From: Hyposmocoma kahamanoa
Taxonomy: Eukaryota; Arthropoda; Insecta; Lepidoptera; Cosmopterigidae
Assembly: GCF_003589595.1 (NCBI RefSeq)
Contig: NW_020654289.1
Coordinates: 3,627,964-3,691,963, forward strand
DNA: 64,000 nucleotides
Direction: 5' to 3'
In this document: positions 22,674 to 34,724 of the stretch, one piece after another
Numbering within the stretch: position 1 is the stretch's first letter
How the letters are laid out: every line of letters begins with the position of its first letter
The notes under the pieces: generated by a model
What the model saw: the letters and a program-made list of their open reading frames with translations, nothing else
What the model was told of the DNA's origin: nothing
Databases searched by the model: none
Position numbers and translations under genes: made by a program

Positions 22674-23450
22674 GCAGTAGTAAAGTTCCGTGTGTAAGAG
22701 TTCGTCCAGGGAAGTACTGCCTTACCTATTTCTGCCGCCAAGCTATATAGGCAGCATTATCGCGTTTCGGTTTTGAAGGGTAATTTATTGTTTCGTTTTT
22801 ATGGCTTTTATTTATATTATTACAAGCTATAAAATCTGGCCACAATTAAAGACTACAAATAAGTTCTGCTTCCACATAATTTCCGAAATAAAAATTATTG
22901 AAGTTTCGGGACACCGTTTGACATTCCTTTTCTCGGCATTGTTTTTAATAATAATAATAATAAATCTTTATTACGGACAACAGGGATCCATGAAGTGTTA
23001 GTAACAAAAAAGCTTATAATTAGGTTAGTACTTAAATTCTACTACAAGCTTTGTGGTTGTTATTAAGTGCCGCATCACGGGGCACTCACTCCTATCCGCG
23101 ATAGTTTTCAATAGGTCGTTGCGGCTGCCACGTATACTGTTTAACAAAAACGCCGATTTCTTCCGTAAAAGTGCCATGGAGCTGTCGACGCGAGCTTCAG
23201 CAAACACTTAACTTATTTTTAGGGTAAAGGCGCATTTTTGAAAACATTTTTTTTATATTCTTGACAGCATTCTTTAAATTTAATTTTCAAACACTTGTTA
23301 CCTTGTCCCAGAGTGACGGGCGTAGTGGTGGTGCCCCTTAGATCTTTGCGGCTTAAAGCTCTGGAATAGCACTGCAACTGCTATGAATAGGCGTGTCGCT
23401 TACCACCAGGCGTACGACTTGTTCATGTTGTCACTCGATATAAAAAAAAA
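22674..23450 (+). repeat. Family S repeat split by a ~510 bp segment
   Basis: The 5' part (22674-22783) ends at 'ggttttgaagggtaa'; the 3' part resumes about 23294 with 'cttgtt..cccagagtgacggg' and ends 23450. Only about 30 bp of family S are missing between them, so the intervening 22784-23293, which holds a minus-strand LINE end, looks like an insertion into one family S copy. Confidence 0.6.
22943..23210 (-). pseudogene. LINE 3' end with (AAT/TTA)n tail, minus strand
   Basis: The reading frame gives FAEARVDSSMALLRKKSAFLLNSIRGSRNDLLKTIADRSECPVMRHL, the terminal residues of a LINE ORF2 type seen in Lepidoptera, then a short 3' UTR with 'ccgtaataaagattta' and a (tta)n tail at 22948-22963. It is 5'-truncated and lies inside the split family S copy. 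Confidence 0.7.
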
Positions 23451-24039
23451 TGCAGTTGAAGATCGGCATTATTAGCATCAAACTTTTTTTTATTTGTATA
23501 AGATATATACAATGATACTCACACTGCAGTAACAAAAGTTCTACAAGTTCAAATATTATAGAGCGAAAATAAAAGTAAGAAAAAGCAATGTTCACCAAAC
23601 TACATAATCTTGTTTACCTTAGCTATTCATTCTGAGTCCGTTGACCTCGCACAGGTGTATGGAACAAAGGGGGATATCAAGGGTGGAAGGGTGGCTTTTG
23701 TTTTCGAGCTAGACTTGGAAGGGTTGGTCTTTGATTTGAAGCTTTCGTACCCTTTTGAACTTGGCTATTATTATTGTTTTGCTACGAGTAGTTCGTATTT
23801 TAAATACGGAAAAATTATTTTGAAGCAGTGTTGCATCATACCGGAGTTAGTGATAATAAAACCAGCAGTTAGATTTCTGTGGCGCTTCCAGCACAAGCGG
23901 TATTGCCCAATACTGCACGTATCGTGGGAGGCGGTTTCGTTTTAATAAACCGGGTCAAAGTGATTTTTTCTAATCGTCCGATTTCCGAACCAGAGGATTA
24001 AATAAAAAAAATATATCATCGTGTTTGAACATCCTCACA

Positions 24040-24352
24040 ATTAATGAAAACTTAATTACAACTATTAAAGTGACGACATCTCTAATTAGCGACTGGTAGC
24101 TGTAAAGGTACCTCCCTGAGTGAAGAAAAAACTTTCATAGATTTCTCACAGATGGTGCTACGACAAAAAGTCATTAAAAACCAAATAAACAAAGATCAAC
24201 AAACATGGAAGAATTCGTGAGGTCCGTTGGTTCATTCCGTGGCTTAGTTGGCATAGCGACTGGCACGGTTTGCTGGAAGACCTTGGTTCGAATCCAACCG
24301 GATCGAAGAGATTTTTTTCTAAGTGTTCCATCTTTGTTTAATAATTAAAAAC
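24040..24352 (+). mobile_element. SINE-2 composite unit (body then tRNA-like head), sense strand
   Basis: A body with 'gacatctctaattagcg', 'tggtagctgtaaaggtacc' and 'gatttctcacagatgg' is followed at 24230 by a tRNA-like module: 'ttccgtggcttagttgg' (box A) and 'ggttcgaatccaacc' (box B). It ends 'tgttccatctttgtttaataatt'. Unusually, the Pol III-like promoter lies in the 3' part of this unit rather than at the 5' end. Confidence 0.75.
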
Positions 24353-24384
24353 ACGATAACAGGATTTCGACAACTCGATAGCTC

Positions 24385-24500
24385 GACCTGAAGCTCAGTT
24401 GGTATAGAGCAATGCTGCTACGCTATGGTCATGGCGGGCTTAAGCCACAGCGGGTCGAAGAAATTTTTCCGTATTCGATCCTTGTATTAGTAATCACAAT
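24385..24500 (+). mobile_element. Second tRNA-like SINE module
   Basis: 'gaagctcagttggtatagagc' resembles a box A; the box B position ('gggcttaagcc') is degraded. It shares the 'tcgaagaaattttt..' and 'ttcgatccttgtatta' tail with SINE-2. A related one on the minus strand is at 39268-39365. Confidence 0.55.
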
Positions 24501-24579
24501 CTCGATTATATTATTTATGACAAGGAGAGCAGTAACGCAGACCATATTTTTCGAGCATTCGATTCACCTAGATACAAAA

Positions 24580-25030
24580 TAATCTGTATAGAGTACTAAA
24601 AAAACCGACCTCAAAAGTATGTGCAATTACATCTATTTGCCAAGTTTTATTGAAATATCCCCTAGTTCGCCACTATACGGGACTTGACACAGGAGATAAT
24701 AAACGTCGGTTCTCACTACTCAAAGTATATTGAGAGAGAAAAACGCCTCGAATCGGAGAATAGCAAAACCAACTATTAAAATAATTGCTTCTTAAGTAAA
24801 ATTTAGGCGCTATGTATAATAATGAATGTTCATGCGTGATGCCACCCTTAGAGGCGGAAGATTTTCTTCCAAATTAAATGGGACCACTATGGAGGTACCC
24901 TCTTTCCAACAAAAAAAGAATCATGAAAATCGGTTCACAAATACCGAAGTTACCGCGTAACATACGTACAAAAAAAAAACATACGGTCGAATTGAGAACC
25001 TCCTCCTTTTTTTGAAGTCGGTTAAGAAAA
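24580..25030 (-). repeat. Family N full copy
   Basis: From 'gtatagagtacta..aaaccgacctcaaaagta' to 'gaagtcggttaag'. All interior landmarks are present, including 'gacttgacac', 'atggttgat'-type block and 'ccacctcta..gggtggc' in reverse. Confidence 0.85.
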
Positions 25031-25711
25031 GCTGACAATGTATCATGTCAGTAGTAAGACCGTTTTATCAACGAACAACCATCCTGCGTCATATAAAATT
25101 CGACATTTCATCTATCTTAATAAATTCGTCTGGCGGGACTAAACGTGAAACATCGAAGGTGGGAACGAAGAATTTCCTATTGGCAGTTTACGAAAATTGA
25201 ACTGAGTAATAAAGTTTGGGACACACGTATAGCCTACATACACGTCCATAGTTTGCGATCACCTATACACATTATAGTCCGCCTTGCAGAACAATTCTGA
25301 CGGCGGCACTTCATATAACTGTATTGGCTATTGGGTGTTTGGAAATATATTTGACTTATAGACAAACATGCAGACACTGACAAAATATGATCATCTACAC
25401 AAGGAGCCAATTATGGCCCAATGCGTATTTGCCTATTTGGTTCCTTTGATGTGCGTTGAGAAACCGACTAGTGCGACTTTGGTATTTGCTGTATTTCGTC
25501 GCCTGACATTCTCTAACACGTATCTTATAGCACAAAGTTACTAACGTACAAAATTTGTTTTTGGTTTTTACACACTGATTTTTACCTATTCTTGAAGTAA
25601 TGAATCCAATTAACTCCCTTGATAAGAAATTTAAAATAACCGCTCACGCGATACATGCAGCCGTAGACGCATACCACACCTAGAGGTGCCGGTGATGATT
25701 TTATACCGACT

Positions 25712-25779
25712 TATTAGTTCTTTTACCTGTTATAACTTCGATATCCGTATCGAAGTTATAACGGGTAAAAGAACTAATA
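25712..25779. repeat. 68-bp near-perfect palindrome
   Basis: Left arm 25712-25743, loop tccg (25744-25747), right arm 25748-25779. The 32-bp arms differ at one position. It could extrude as a cruciform or be a template-switch product. It is not part of any repeat family I recognise here. Confidence 0.95.
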
Positions 25780-28260
25780 TTAATTGCTATTTCGGTAACT
25801 ACACTAGTAAACCATAAAGTTTTTAATGCCTGGGTCTGTCATTTAAAAAAAATAAACGACTTCAAAAATACGTCACGACAATCGTGTGTGTTATTGTTTG
25901 GGCTGGTGATTTCGGTGTTTATTTATTGAAAACATACCGTAAATAGCGTTTTTTAAGTATACCCTGAATATAAATGTTTATAAACTATCTTTAAGGAGTA
26001 ATTTCATGGTAAACGTTAGAACCACTCAAACGGAATATTATCATATTTATCCAAGTACACCAAAAATTTCATTAGTGCTTTTTAAGTGCAGGATTTGCGG
26101 TGTATTACTGCATTTTATTTGAGATGTTTTTGTTGGTAGTACGGAGGTATTTATTTAGCAATGCAGAATAATAATTTTTATTCATAAAAACTTGTATTTA
26201 AACTGAATCCTTTTCTATTTTGCGAAACCAAATAGCCGCCATTTTGCGGTAGGAGGAGTGCATCGCGTGAGCGGATAAATAGAAAGTTTCGCCATATCCT
26301 GAATAATCACTCTTTGTGAGGTACGAGTTTGAGAAAGTAAGGCATCGATTGGTCAAATAGGCAAACAAGGCAAATATTTTGTCACACGTGCCATCTACAC
26401 ATGGTGATTGTTTGCTAAATATATCAAATACGCAAATACGAGTAGCCATGTGTGTGCCACGATGATAGCGATTCTTTGTCTCACCAAATTTCTTGGCTGT
26501 CAGAGTTGATTGATTTTCTATGTTGGTATTGTTAGTTAGAAATTAACTATCAGTCATCGCGATATATCGGAATACATAGTATGTATTTACCTGAAGCTTA
26601 GGTTATAATTCATACGAAATGAAACTATGTTTTTCGTATCTAAGTCTAAATATTTGTTTTTTTTTTCTTTTCAAACAGACAAATGATTCGGGTTCTGTAC
26701 ATTATCTCTCATGTTAATCTAAAGTACACTATTCTGAACTATAGTTTCCAAAGTGATTATATAATTTAAACAGGTTATTTTTAATTTACCAAGCGACATT
26801 TTAAGTTACGTGTGTATAATACCGCAGAAATCCTAGAATGATTAATAATGTATTAAAAGGCAAATAATAAAAACATAATACTCACATTTTTTTCTTATAA
26901 AATTTTTCTTTTATGTATACAGCCATTGTAAAGTAATAGAGTCACAATAATTTCGGAATTTTAGAGGTTTTTTTTTCTTTAGAGTTTAGGTAAATATATC
27001 TCTGCCGATTACCTAACACTTATATTTCTCGTCCGTGATAGACATTTTGCTGAGTTTCTCTTTCCAAAAACAAACAAAAATCCATTAATTGTAAGACATA
27101 CATGCATGCATATACATACATGAATAATGTGGGTACAGAACCAGAACGTAGCTTTACTCTTTGCTTGCATCTAAAGAGAAAAGCATTTTTCCTCAAAGTG
27201 TTTGCTGCATATTTTTGAAAAGTTTTTGGGAATCCAGTCTTCTCTCTTTAGCATTATAAGCCATTTCTGTCGTGCAGTTCAATGTTTCAAGGAAATCTGA
27301 ATCAACAACAATAATTAACATAAAAAAATGGGTGCCTTAACTACGCTATTAAAAGAAATTTTCGTTTTAATGTAGACAAAAAATATTGCACTAATGCAAT
27401 ATTAATTAAATATAAAGTACTAAAACCAGAAATTTCTGATTCAATAATATTAAGTATGAAGAGGATTTAGGCTGTATGCAAGCCACGCCTTTGGCTTTCT
27501 TTTTTTCAGTTAATGACATCTCGATAACATATTATCGATTGCGTCAATCTCTATGAAAGTGGGGTTATGAATTTCAGAAATTCACGTATTTGATATATTT
27601 TTTAATTGAATTCGTATATATTTGGGTTATTAGTGCACTTGAATGGTATAATTTTACGGATATATATATGTATGTAAAAAACTTTTGTGGTAGTGCTTTT
27701 AGACAGCTAAAAATTTTAATAGTACTTACATGTAAACACTATTTCACATTTTAAAACCAATTATTTTTCAAAAATAAACGAAATTTGTTTCGTTGTCAGC
27801 TGACCCTAGGTTCATATAGGCTCATAGCGTATAATGAAGCGGTCTCGTCTACCCATCTCACTCTAACATACGTGTATACTAACGCTCTTTCACTTGCATT
27901 GCCAATCTATGGGTACCTATATACTAAATCTATGGGTGACACTGTGGCCTAGCATGTGTCTATTTTGCAGAAAAAAAACATATCAAGAAATTGATGACAA
28001 AATTATTTCCGCTATGTTGTCATGCCTCAAATGTCCTGACGTTTCACTTGTGCTTATTCATGTCAGCAGATTATTGCTATTGCTAGCATATATTCACGAT
28101 TTCCATAAGAATTGAAAAAGTTACGTTTGTGAAGCGGTTCTAGTGTTACCTATTTAAAATTATTGTAATAAAGCCACATGTGTCAAAATTGTGTTTGTCA
28201 TATGAAAGTCATAGAAATAATATGAACATTAAACAGTGTAGTATACGTAATCACGTGATT
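25780..28260. other. Long gene-free AT-rich stretch
   Basis: No family A, B, H, N, S or SINE copy was noticed. 26340-26450 ('gtcaaataggcaaac', 'gtgccatctacacatgg') is loosely similar to the inverse of 25320-25460. The ORFs at 26198-26449 and 27894-28115 have no recognisable domain. Confidence 0.35.
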
Positions 28261-28261
28261 T

Positions 28262-28945
28262 TTTTACCGACTTCAAAAAAGAGGAAGCTCTCAATTCGAC
28301 TGTATATTTTTATGATACTTTTTTGTTGAAAAGGTCTTCTGGTCTTCTGAAGTCTTCTTTCTAGACAGAACTATTCGTATGGGACTACCGTCTGGTAGTC
28401 CCATACGAATAGTTCAACTTCAAATTCGTATGGGACTACCGTCTGGTAGTCCCATACGAATTTGAAGAAAATATTTTACCTCTAAGGGTGGCCAATTAGG
28501 GAATGAATCCGGTTTACCAAAACGTGGCATATTAATAATTCGCACTGTTAATACAATAGTGTCCTAACTCAAAAAGAGTTTCTTTCTTAGAATCGATGAA
28601 AAACGAATTACTCACTTCCCGCAAAAAAATCATTAACATTTATCTCAAATATATTTAACAGTAGAATGGAAAAAATAATTTCATGTTTTTGAATGAGTAC
28701 TATTTTGGCCAGAAATAGCTCACATGAAGTGTGTCTCATTTTGAGTTAAGTAGATATCTTTTGATTGTTTCTTACGATATTCTAACGATGGTTTTTTTGA
28801 CGTGAAGAGAATCAAATTTTACGTTCAATAATGATAGTAACATATGTGAAATTTAACATATTTTGAGTTAAAACACTATTGTAATAGCAGAGCGTATGAT
28901 GTAATTCCACAAACTTCTGATCGGAGGTCGGTTTTTTTATAAAAA
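28262..28945 (+). repeat. Family N copy with internal palindrome array
   Basis: Begins 'accgacttcaaaaaagagg' and ends 'ggaggtcggttttttt'. At the place where other copies read 'gtggtcccatttcattttgaag', this one has two inverted duplications (next entry). The 3' half after 28500 is diverged from other copies. Confidence 0.7.
28368..28467. repeat. Two adjacent perfect hairpins sharing one core
   Basis: Hairpin 1: arms 28368-28389 and 28394-28415 (22 bp), loop gtct. Hairpin 2: arms 28418-28440 and 28445-28467 (23 bp), the same loop. Both contain 'attcgtatgggactacc'. The 'tcccatacgaatttgaagaaaat' strand is the normal family N sequence, so the extra copies are inverted duplicates of it. Confidence 0.95.
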
Positions 28946-29462
28946 AGTTGTTTTTGGATAACTCTCCCATTTAAGCATAAAAAAGTTTTCAACTAATTTC
29001 GTTCGTAGAATATTTAAACCTAAAAAGTGGTCATTTTGCAGATGTGACATTATTACGCGAATTGTTGAATTGTTCGTTTTCACATACTTTACTCCCCGTC
29101 TCTCATATACCTAACGCGTCGCCGTCTAGTCGCTAACAAATCATATCTAATTAAAATTCCTTTATTTAAGGTACAGAAATTCTGTTCAAAATCAAAACGA
29201 ACAATAGAATAACAAAGCATAGTTCAGCGGACAGCAAAACATTGAACGTTCTCATCACCGTTAGATAAAGTAGATTATCTACAAACAGTATTGTTTGTTT
29301 GTCTGTTCGTACAGTATTTGTGCTCCATTCCCCTATCTAGCACAATAAACAGATTGGTGTCGGGATTCTTCGTTTTTTATACCGAATTTCGGCATTTCTG
29401 AGTCGACTAGGAACACTTTTTAAATCAATAAAATAATTAAGTATGTATATGTATTCAATAAT

Positions 29463-29655
29463 GAGTTCTTAGGTTTTCGCGATTGTTACACGCAGTAAAA
29501 GAAACTATTTCTTCAGTCCTTTACAGGTCCCATGGTCACTGCTGTTCCATCGGACAGCCGTGGCCGTGACCAAGAGACCTGTAAAGGACCCGAAACGTTG
29601 GTTTGTGTGAAAAAACGAATATACGCGTTTTAGAACTGAAACAATAGTTCCATTT
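29463..29655 (+). mobile_element. Family H copy with long hairpin
   Basis: 'gagttcttaggttttcgcg', then 'ctttacaggtcccatggtcac' opposite 'gtgaccaagagacctgtaaag', forming a long imperfect hairpin whose apex pairs 'ggctgt'-like with 'gacagcc'. It then has 'cccgaaacgttgg' and 'tatacgcgtttta'. Flank similarity (atatgtattc / atatgttcc) is a weak candidate for target duplication. Confidence 0.7.
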
Positions 29656-29919
29656 CATATGTTCCTTTTTAAGTTTTTTATAATTTAATAGATATTGAAA
29701 TAGCCGTATAAAAAAATACCTTAAAAAAATTACAAAAGTTCTATCAATTAATATAAAGTTTTTTTTTATTACCATTGCCATAATTATTGGGTCGAAAACT
29801 GGGAAATTTCCTGTATTATAATAACCAATTTAAAAAGTTCATTTCCAAATTAAGAAATCTCACATTGCCCGTCAATCGACTACAATGCAAACCGAGGATT
29901 GTCAAATAAACTAAATTAA

Positions 29920-30144
29920 ACTGCCTCTGTGGCCTAACGGTTACCATGCCGGACTGCCACGCAGAGGTCCCAGGTTCGATTCCCGGGCCGGGAGAAATAG
30001 TTGTATGGCCTACAATTATTTCTCTCGTGAGTTTGGGTGTAATTTGTGGTTGTCTATGTGTGTGTCCATGGCACCCGCGACACAGGGTTTCCCTAGTGCG
30101 GGGCTATGTTGAGTGTGTGCGTTATTTATTTATTTATTTAAATA
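29920..30144 (+). mobile_element. tRNA-derived SINE-1, copy 2 (most complete)
   Basis: Head 'ctgcctctgtggcctaacgg' (box A 'tggcctaacgg'), box B 'ggttcgattcc' at about 29974, then body 'gtgagtttgggtgtaatttg', 'ggcacccgcgacacaggg' and 'gcggggctatgttgag', and a (ttta)n tail at 30123-30140. It is a retroposed SINE, not a functional tRNA. The 108-residue ORF over it is spurious. Confidence 0.92.
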
Positions 30145-30819
30145 CACTATTTTTTCTAACAGTTTTTGTCATGTGGACATCACGTACGTATATTTTTCGG
30201 CGAATAAATAACGAAACCGAATTTCCAACGCACACTAGGCCAACCTTTATGCTGACATCCAAAATCAATTAACCCCTCAGAAATACATGAGCGTGATGGA
30301 TCGTATCTGGGACATTTTTTTCGGCAACAGCTTTATGTGAATATCATAAGCAAGAAAATTCGTTTTGCTATCCATGTAGCTTTTTACACATTGCGATCTG
30401 TTGATTAATTGTCTTTCACTCTGAAATGATATTGTTTTGTTTGTTGTACGAGGAACAATCGTTCCTCCGCATACGAGAATATTGGGAACAGGGTGACTAA
30501 ACTTTAAGGGTAAACAGAAAAATACATTTTTTTTCGAGAGATGGAACGAACTAGTCGCGCACGTACAGTTACAGAGTGCTCGGAACTCTAAATATCTGTA
30601 AAAATTCTGTAATTGGTTAGTTATGAATATGAAAAAGGCGGGTCCAGTGTGTGGCTATCCATAGTCATCAGCTGTGCGTGAATATCTGTAAAATTACTGA
30701 CCGCATGAGGCTGAAATAGAATTAAAATGATTGAACATTTGAACATGTTTCTTAGTTGGCTTTAACAAGGTAATTATCACTTAAACCTGAAAGGGTTGTA
30801 ACCCTAACAAGCCGTGACC

Positions 30820-31310
30820 AGGTTCACGGCAGTAAAACAGAAAACTTCATGTCCACAAATTTATTTGAAGTCGATTAAGGAGAAGAAAAGTAACAAAAGA
30901 CGGCTGTAACAATAAAAGGTATATAAAAACAGGTACATTATTACAAAACTCTCCCTAACTTGATGAATATTAATATTAAGTAGACACTTACCCCAAAAGG
31001 GCTAGTTATACTGAATTACAGATACGTATGCATAGGTACATAATAAAGCCCGTAGTGGTTATAAACTTATTAAAATTGGTACACGTTTTAGATTAGAGAT
31101 GATTATAAACTTAGTAAAGGAATCAAAATTAGACGCGATTGAATTTTAACAGCTCTGTACGCTGTCGCGATCGAGCAGGGAGTGACAGTGGAACGAAACA
31201 GAATTCGAGGCAAAAGAACTATGGAACAATTAAAAATTTATATTTAAATACGAGTGGCCAGGAATCGGCGAAAGGCCATAAAAAGGTGGGATGACGATGT
31301 AAGGAGGTCA
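30820..31310 (+). repeat. Family Q dispersed repeat, copy 1
   Basis: About 490 bp matching, in inverse orientation, 55702-56168. Shared words include 'gtgaccaggttcacggc'-type start, 'ccaaaagggctagttat'-type middle, 'gatcgagcagggagtg', 'aaacgagtggccaggaa'-type and 'gggatgacgatgtaagg' end. The end resembles the 'RWDDD(V/I)R' codons of RTE-type LINE ORFs, so it may be LINE-derived; that is a guess. Confidence 0.75.
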
Positions 31311-31904
31311 CGCCGTCATAAACTCGTTCTTAATATGAAGGCGGGGCTGGTGTGTGGCTATCTGCGATCGTCGACCGTGTCTGTAAGATCATAGACCATG
31401 ATCTGATGCGATCGGATCACAGTGGATCTGAGATAATTAACACCGCGTCCGTACAGCTTTATAAAACATATTTCCAGCAATCTTGATTCTGAACCACGAC
31501 ATACAACCCTAAATATACTCAGTGCGCAAAAACGGCATATTAGTGTTAAAGGGTTCTCCTCAAGAATAATGATAATTATAATGTGCCAGACAATCGCCCC
31601 ATTTACCAGATCTCAAATTGGAGAATTACCTGCGTACATTCTATCTACATCAACGTGCTTTGTTTTGGTTTACAATGAAATGGCGCTTTGGAAATGTATA
31701 GTAAATTGATTATGCATTGGGTCACAAGAAAAAACTACAAATTAATCAATAGAATAATTTATGCGGTTGCTAGCGTGTTCAACACAGTGAAAATACGATA
31801 AAAATTCGTAACAACAACACATGCGAAAGTAGTTTTGAAGATATGACCAAGTCTCTTGCTTGCGCATTACGGCATTGCTAAAACAAATTTACGAAACTTA
31901 GAAA

Positions 31905-31992
31905 TTAAAATTCATGCTTCTACAGGGACTCGAACCGTCGACCTTCAAGTTGAGAAGCAACCGTTGTCCCACTGGGCTTTCACTGCTCTGAT
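31905..31992 (-). mobile_element. tRNA-like SINE-3 head
   Basis: On the minus strand: 'agcccagtgggacaacgg' (box A-like) and 'ggttcgagtccctg' (box B) spaced as in a tRNA. Two more copies of this type are at 34725-34800 and 35050-35145. The sequence does not fold to a normal tRNA anticodon arm that I can identify. Confidence 0.65.
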
Positions 31993-32696
31993 AAGAATTA
32001 AAAATTAAATATAATATAAAATGATTTATTGAAACAAACCTTTCAACAACTACGAGAATATTATTGATACAAGGATACAACACAACGAGAAATTCGTTCG
32101 ATCTGAATGTAATTTTGATTCGAATCAGCATCTGTTGCCACACCTGAACCTCTGCTCTTTTAAACAGTTTACAGATTTAGTGGAGTATTTTCACAAAAAA
32201 ATACGTGCAGCAGTGGGTGAAGTCAGGTTGTGGATGATGAAAAGAATAGTTGATTTCTTAACTAGCAATGCGGTATATAAAAATGAGTTTTGCGTGTTGT
32301 ACGAACACCTACATAATAATATCTATAAATGATTGTTAGCTGAAGATGTAGACTTGTACGTAACAGTAATCTTTAACTGTGATTCAGTACAGTCGAACAG
32401 ACTTCTAAAATATATATGACCTGAAAAGGAGTCCCCAATCCGATGAAGGTCAATAATTGTCAGTAGTGAGAGGTCAGCGTTTCGTGAACATACGACAATT
32501 TTATTTACCGGACGGACGTCGTCTGGGAATCGGACGCTTTTTATTTGGGAAACGTGGAGGAAATATTTTTTCCTTTACTGTCTCAAACGTCAAATTACAT
32601 TAGGGTTTGTATGGATTGTTTGTTGGCGATAATACATATATCTATTGATAACACTACTCCTGTAGAAGACGATAGAAGAATTAATGCCTTTATATA

Positions 32697-32818
32697 ACAA
32701 GAAGAGCCTTAAACGCCGACACAAAGTTGCCTGCTAATCGATTTTCTGCTTCCCTTTTCCATCATCAGGGGACAAGACGTAGGCTGAGGTACACCCCGGA
32801 CACTCCATACAACGGTTG
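32697..32818 (+). pseudogene. Jockey-like LINE fragment
   Basis: 'ccttaaacgccgacacaaagttgcctgc' and 'catcatcagggg' parallel the 'ccttgaacaccgc..aaagttacctac' and 'catcatcggagg' stretches of the LINE at 20.75-20.87 kb. Most of the region is deleted. Confidence 0.55.
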
Positions 32819-32824
32819 AAAATT

Positions 32825-33655
32825 ATTTACCTACTACTACTACATACAGCAAGGCGCTATTTGCACATGCGCAAATGTGTGCGTGAAGTGGCAGGGTTAC
32901 CGATCACTTTCTCGTACAATTACGTTACGTGGTCAGAGCGGCAACATAGCGAAAATTCTTAAGAGATCTGTTATCTTTTATTCTATTCATAGAATCCTAA
33001 TAATTAAACATATTCATTAGGTATTTAATAATATTATATTTTTTATTAATTCTATTTTATTTCTAGTCAATATCACTAACGAGAATAATATTGAAGATTC
33101 TTTAAAAAATATATAAAAATCACTTGGACAGGTACTCTTTAATAAGGTAACCAATGTATTGAATTTCGTTTCCAAGGTTATCATTACCTACTTAATAAAT
33201 AGGTATATTCACTACGTAGTATTTGTCGGCAATACAAATTGAAAATTCGAGAACCTTTGTCTTCTAGCTCACGAAGTTATGGTGCCTAGTATGTAAGTTA
33301 TGGTACTCTACACTAAATAAATGAAGAAAATAATAACAGAATGAATCTCAGACTGAATAAAAAAAGAAGAAAGAAACTCCTCCATTTATCCCGTTTAGAT
33401 GACAATGAACAGCTGTACACAGCACAATTCACGACCATTACAAATAGTAACGTTCAATGAAGTTATATATTAACGTACAAGTTTCGTAGTGAATATATAA
33501 AAACTATATTCAAATATCAAAGCCGTCTTTGCGCGAAAACGGTTCGCCGACAGCCATGTTGACGTTCAGTCAATGTGACCGTCAATGTGCGGGGTGTGGT
33601 GCGGTATTTAAATCTAGGGAGGGGCGGAGAGTGTCCATTCTCGTTACTTTTTTGA
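32825..33655 (+). repeat. Family P dispersed repeat, copy 1
   Basis: The left end has 'tactactacatacagcaagg' and 'gcgcaaatgtgtgcgtgaagtg', the right end 'gtcaatgtgcggggtgtgg', 'tgcggtatttaaa' and 'ttctcgtta'. Both ends match 54886-55322 on the same strand, while the middle is ~390 bp longer here. Class unknown; no TIR seen. Confidence 0.75.
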
Positions 33656-33699
33656 TCTTTGGCTGAGGTTCCACCCCTATGTTGTGGATAATTCAAAGA

Positions 33700-34165
33700 T
33701 CATTTTCAAGGTGAGACGTTACTTCACACCGGATGGTTGCTTCAGCTGTACACAAGTTTGGAGTACTGCTGCCGCCTAGAGGATGATTATGTTAAATACC
33801 AACTGGCTACCAAGAATTCAGTTGAAAGTGTGCCAAGAAGCTTAAGGATGACTCAGATTTAGTACAGGCAAAGTTGCTGAGCCTTGAACAACGCCGTAAA
33901 GTTGTCTGCTTGTTAGTATTCTGCAGGATACGAACGACTAAGGAGTGGTATTCCCTGCCTGCAGACTTAACTACCCATAACTATGTTACGCATTTCAAAG
34001 ATTCGCACGAAGCATAACGCTTCGAATGTATGGCGCTATAGGCTGAAGCAGATATCCCAGACTTATTCCCTGAATGCAATAACTTGGACCTTTTCAAGGC
34101 TAGAGTGAATAGACATTATTTAGGTGAATGCTTCCGTCAGGTGAGATTGCAAAGCACGGCAAGGA
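33700..34165 (+). pseudogene. Jockey-like LINE C-terminus, heavily mutated
   Basis: Pieces in several frames match the 36.7-37.4 kb ORF: 'ggtgagacgttacttcacacc' (RRYFTP), 'gtttggagtactgctgccgcc' (MEYCCH), 'ccttgaacaacgccgtaaag' (HRRKV) and 'gaatgcaataacttggacc' (FPE.YNLGLF). A 100-bp block is rearranged near 33960-34060. Dead. Confidence 0.7.
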
Positions 34166-34267
34166 ACTTGAACTTGAACCTTATTGTATATTACATAAAA
34201 CCCTAATTACTTTCGTTTCCTGTTTCAAACATTTACTGCAAACAGTAGGGCAAGTTAGGAAGAAATT

Positions 34268-34395
34268 GAATATAATAATAATAATAATAATAATAAAGAA
34301 CTTTATTTATCTACATTTACAAAACAATTTAGTCGTAAATAACATCACTTATAGATACTGTGTAGATAAAAAGGATAGAGTCTCAGCTTAAGCTG
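34268..34395 (-). mobile_element. LINE 3' tail with (ATT)n, minus strand
   Basis: On the minus strand, 'gtagataaataaagttcttt' precedes an (att)n run at 34270-34297. Only the 3' UTR is visible. Confidence 0.6.
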
Positions 34396-34724
34396 TTTTT
34401 CGGACCCTACCTTTTTGAAACTCGCTACATTTTAATCATAGTATTTGTCTGACGCGTCTCGAGTAGCTCCAAAAGAGAGATATATATATATATACTCACT
34501 TAAAGTTATAATAAATCTATTGTCCTTATAGTACCCGAGATAGATAAAATATTCCACCTAAAAATACTCAAATTTGGGGTTTACCAAAATGATGCTGTTA
34601 CGTCAGCATTCTGAATGTGCAGGTCCTCGTAAATGAAAATTATTTGAAAAGTATCCTAAGTTCTTATAAGTGCAGCGAACGTAATTGTTACTAAATCTAA
34701 TAAGTAAAAAGATATTGCTGCCGC

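Noticed and set aside
23610..23945. Host exon of 111 residues
   Set aside because: No domain recognised, no splice signals that stand out, and its end runs into a SINE-2-like sequence.
25320..26460. 1.1 kb DNA transposon with inverted ends rich in 'caaataggcaaa'
   Set aside because: The two ends are only loosely similar in inverse orientation; no target duplication or sharp border.
29936..29995. tRNA gene
   Set aside because: Box A and box B are good, but the sequence continues into a SINE body and a (ttta)n tail and recurs with the same body at 5.8 and 49.1 kb.
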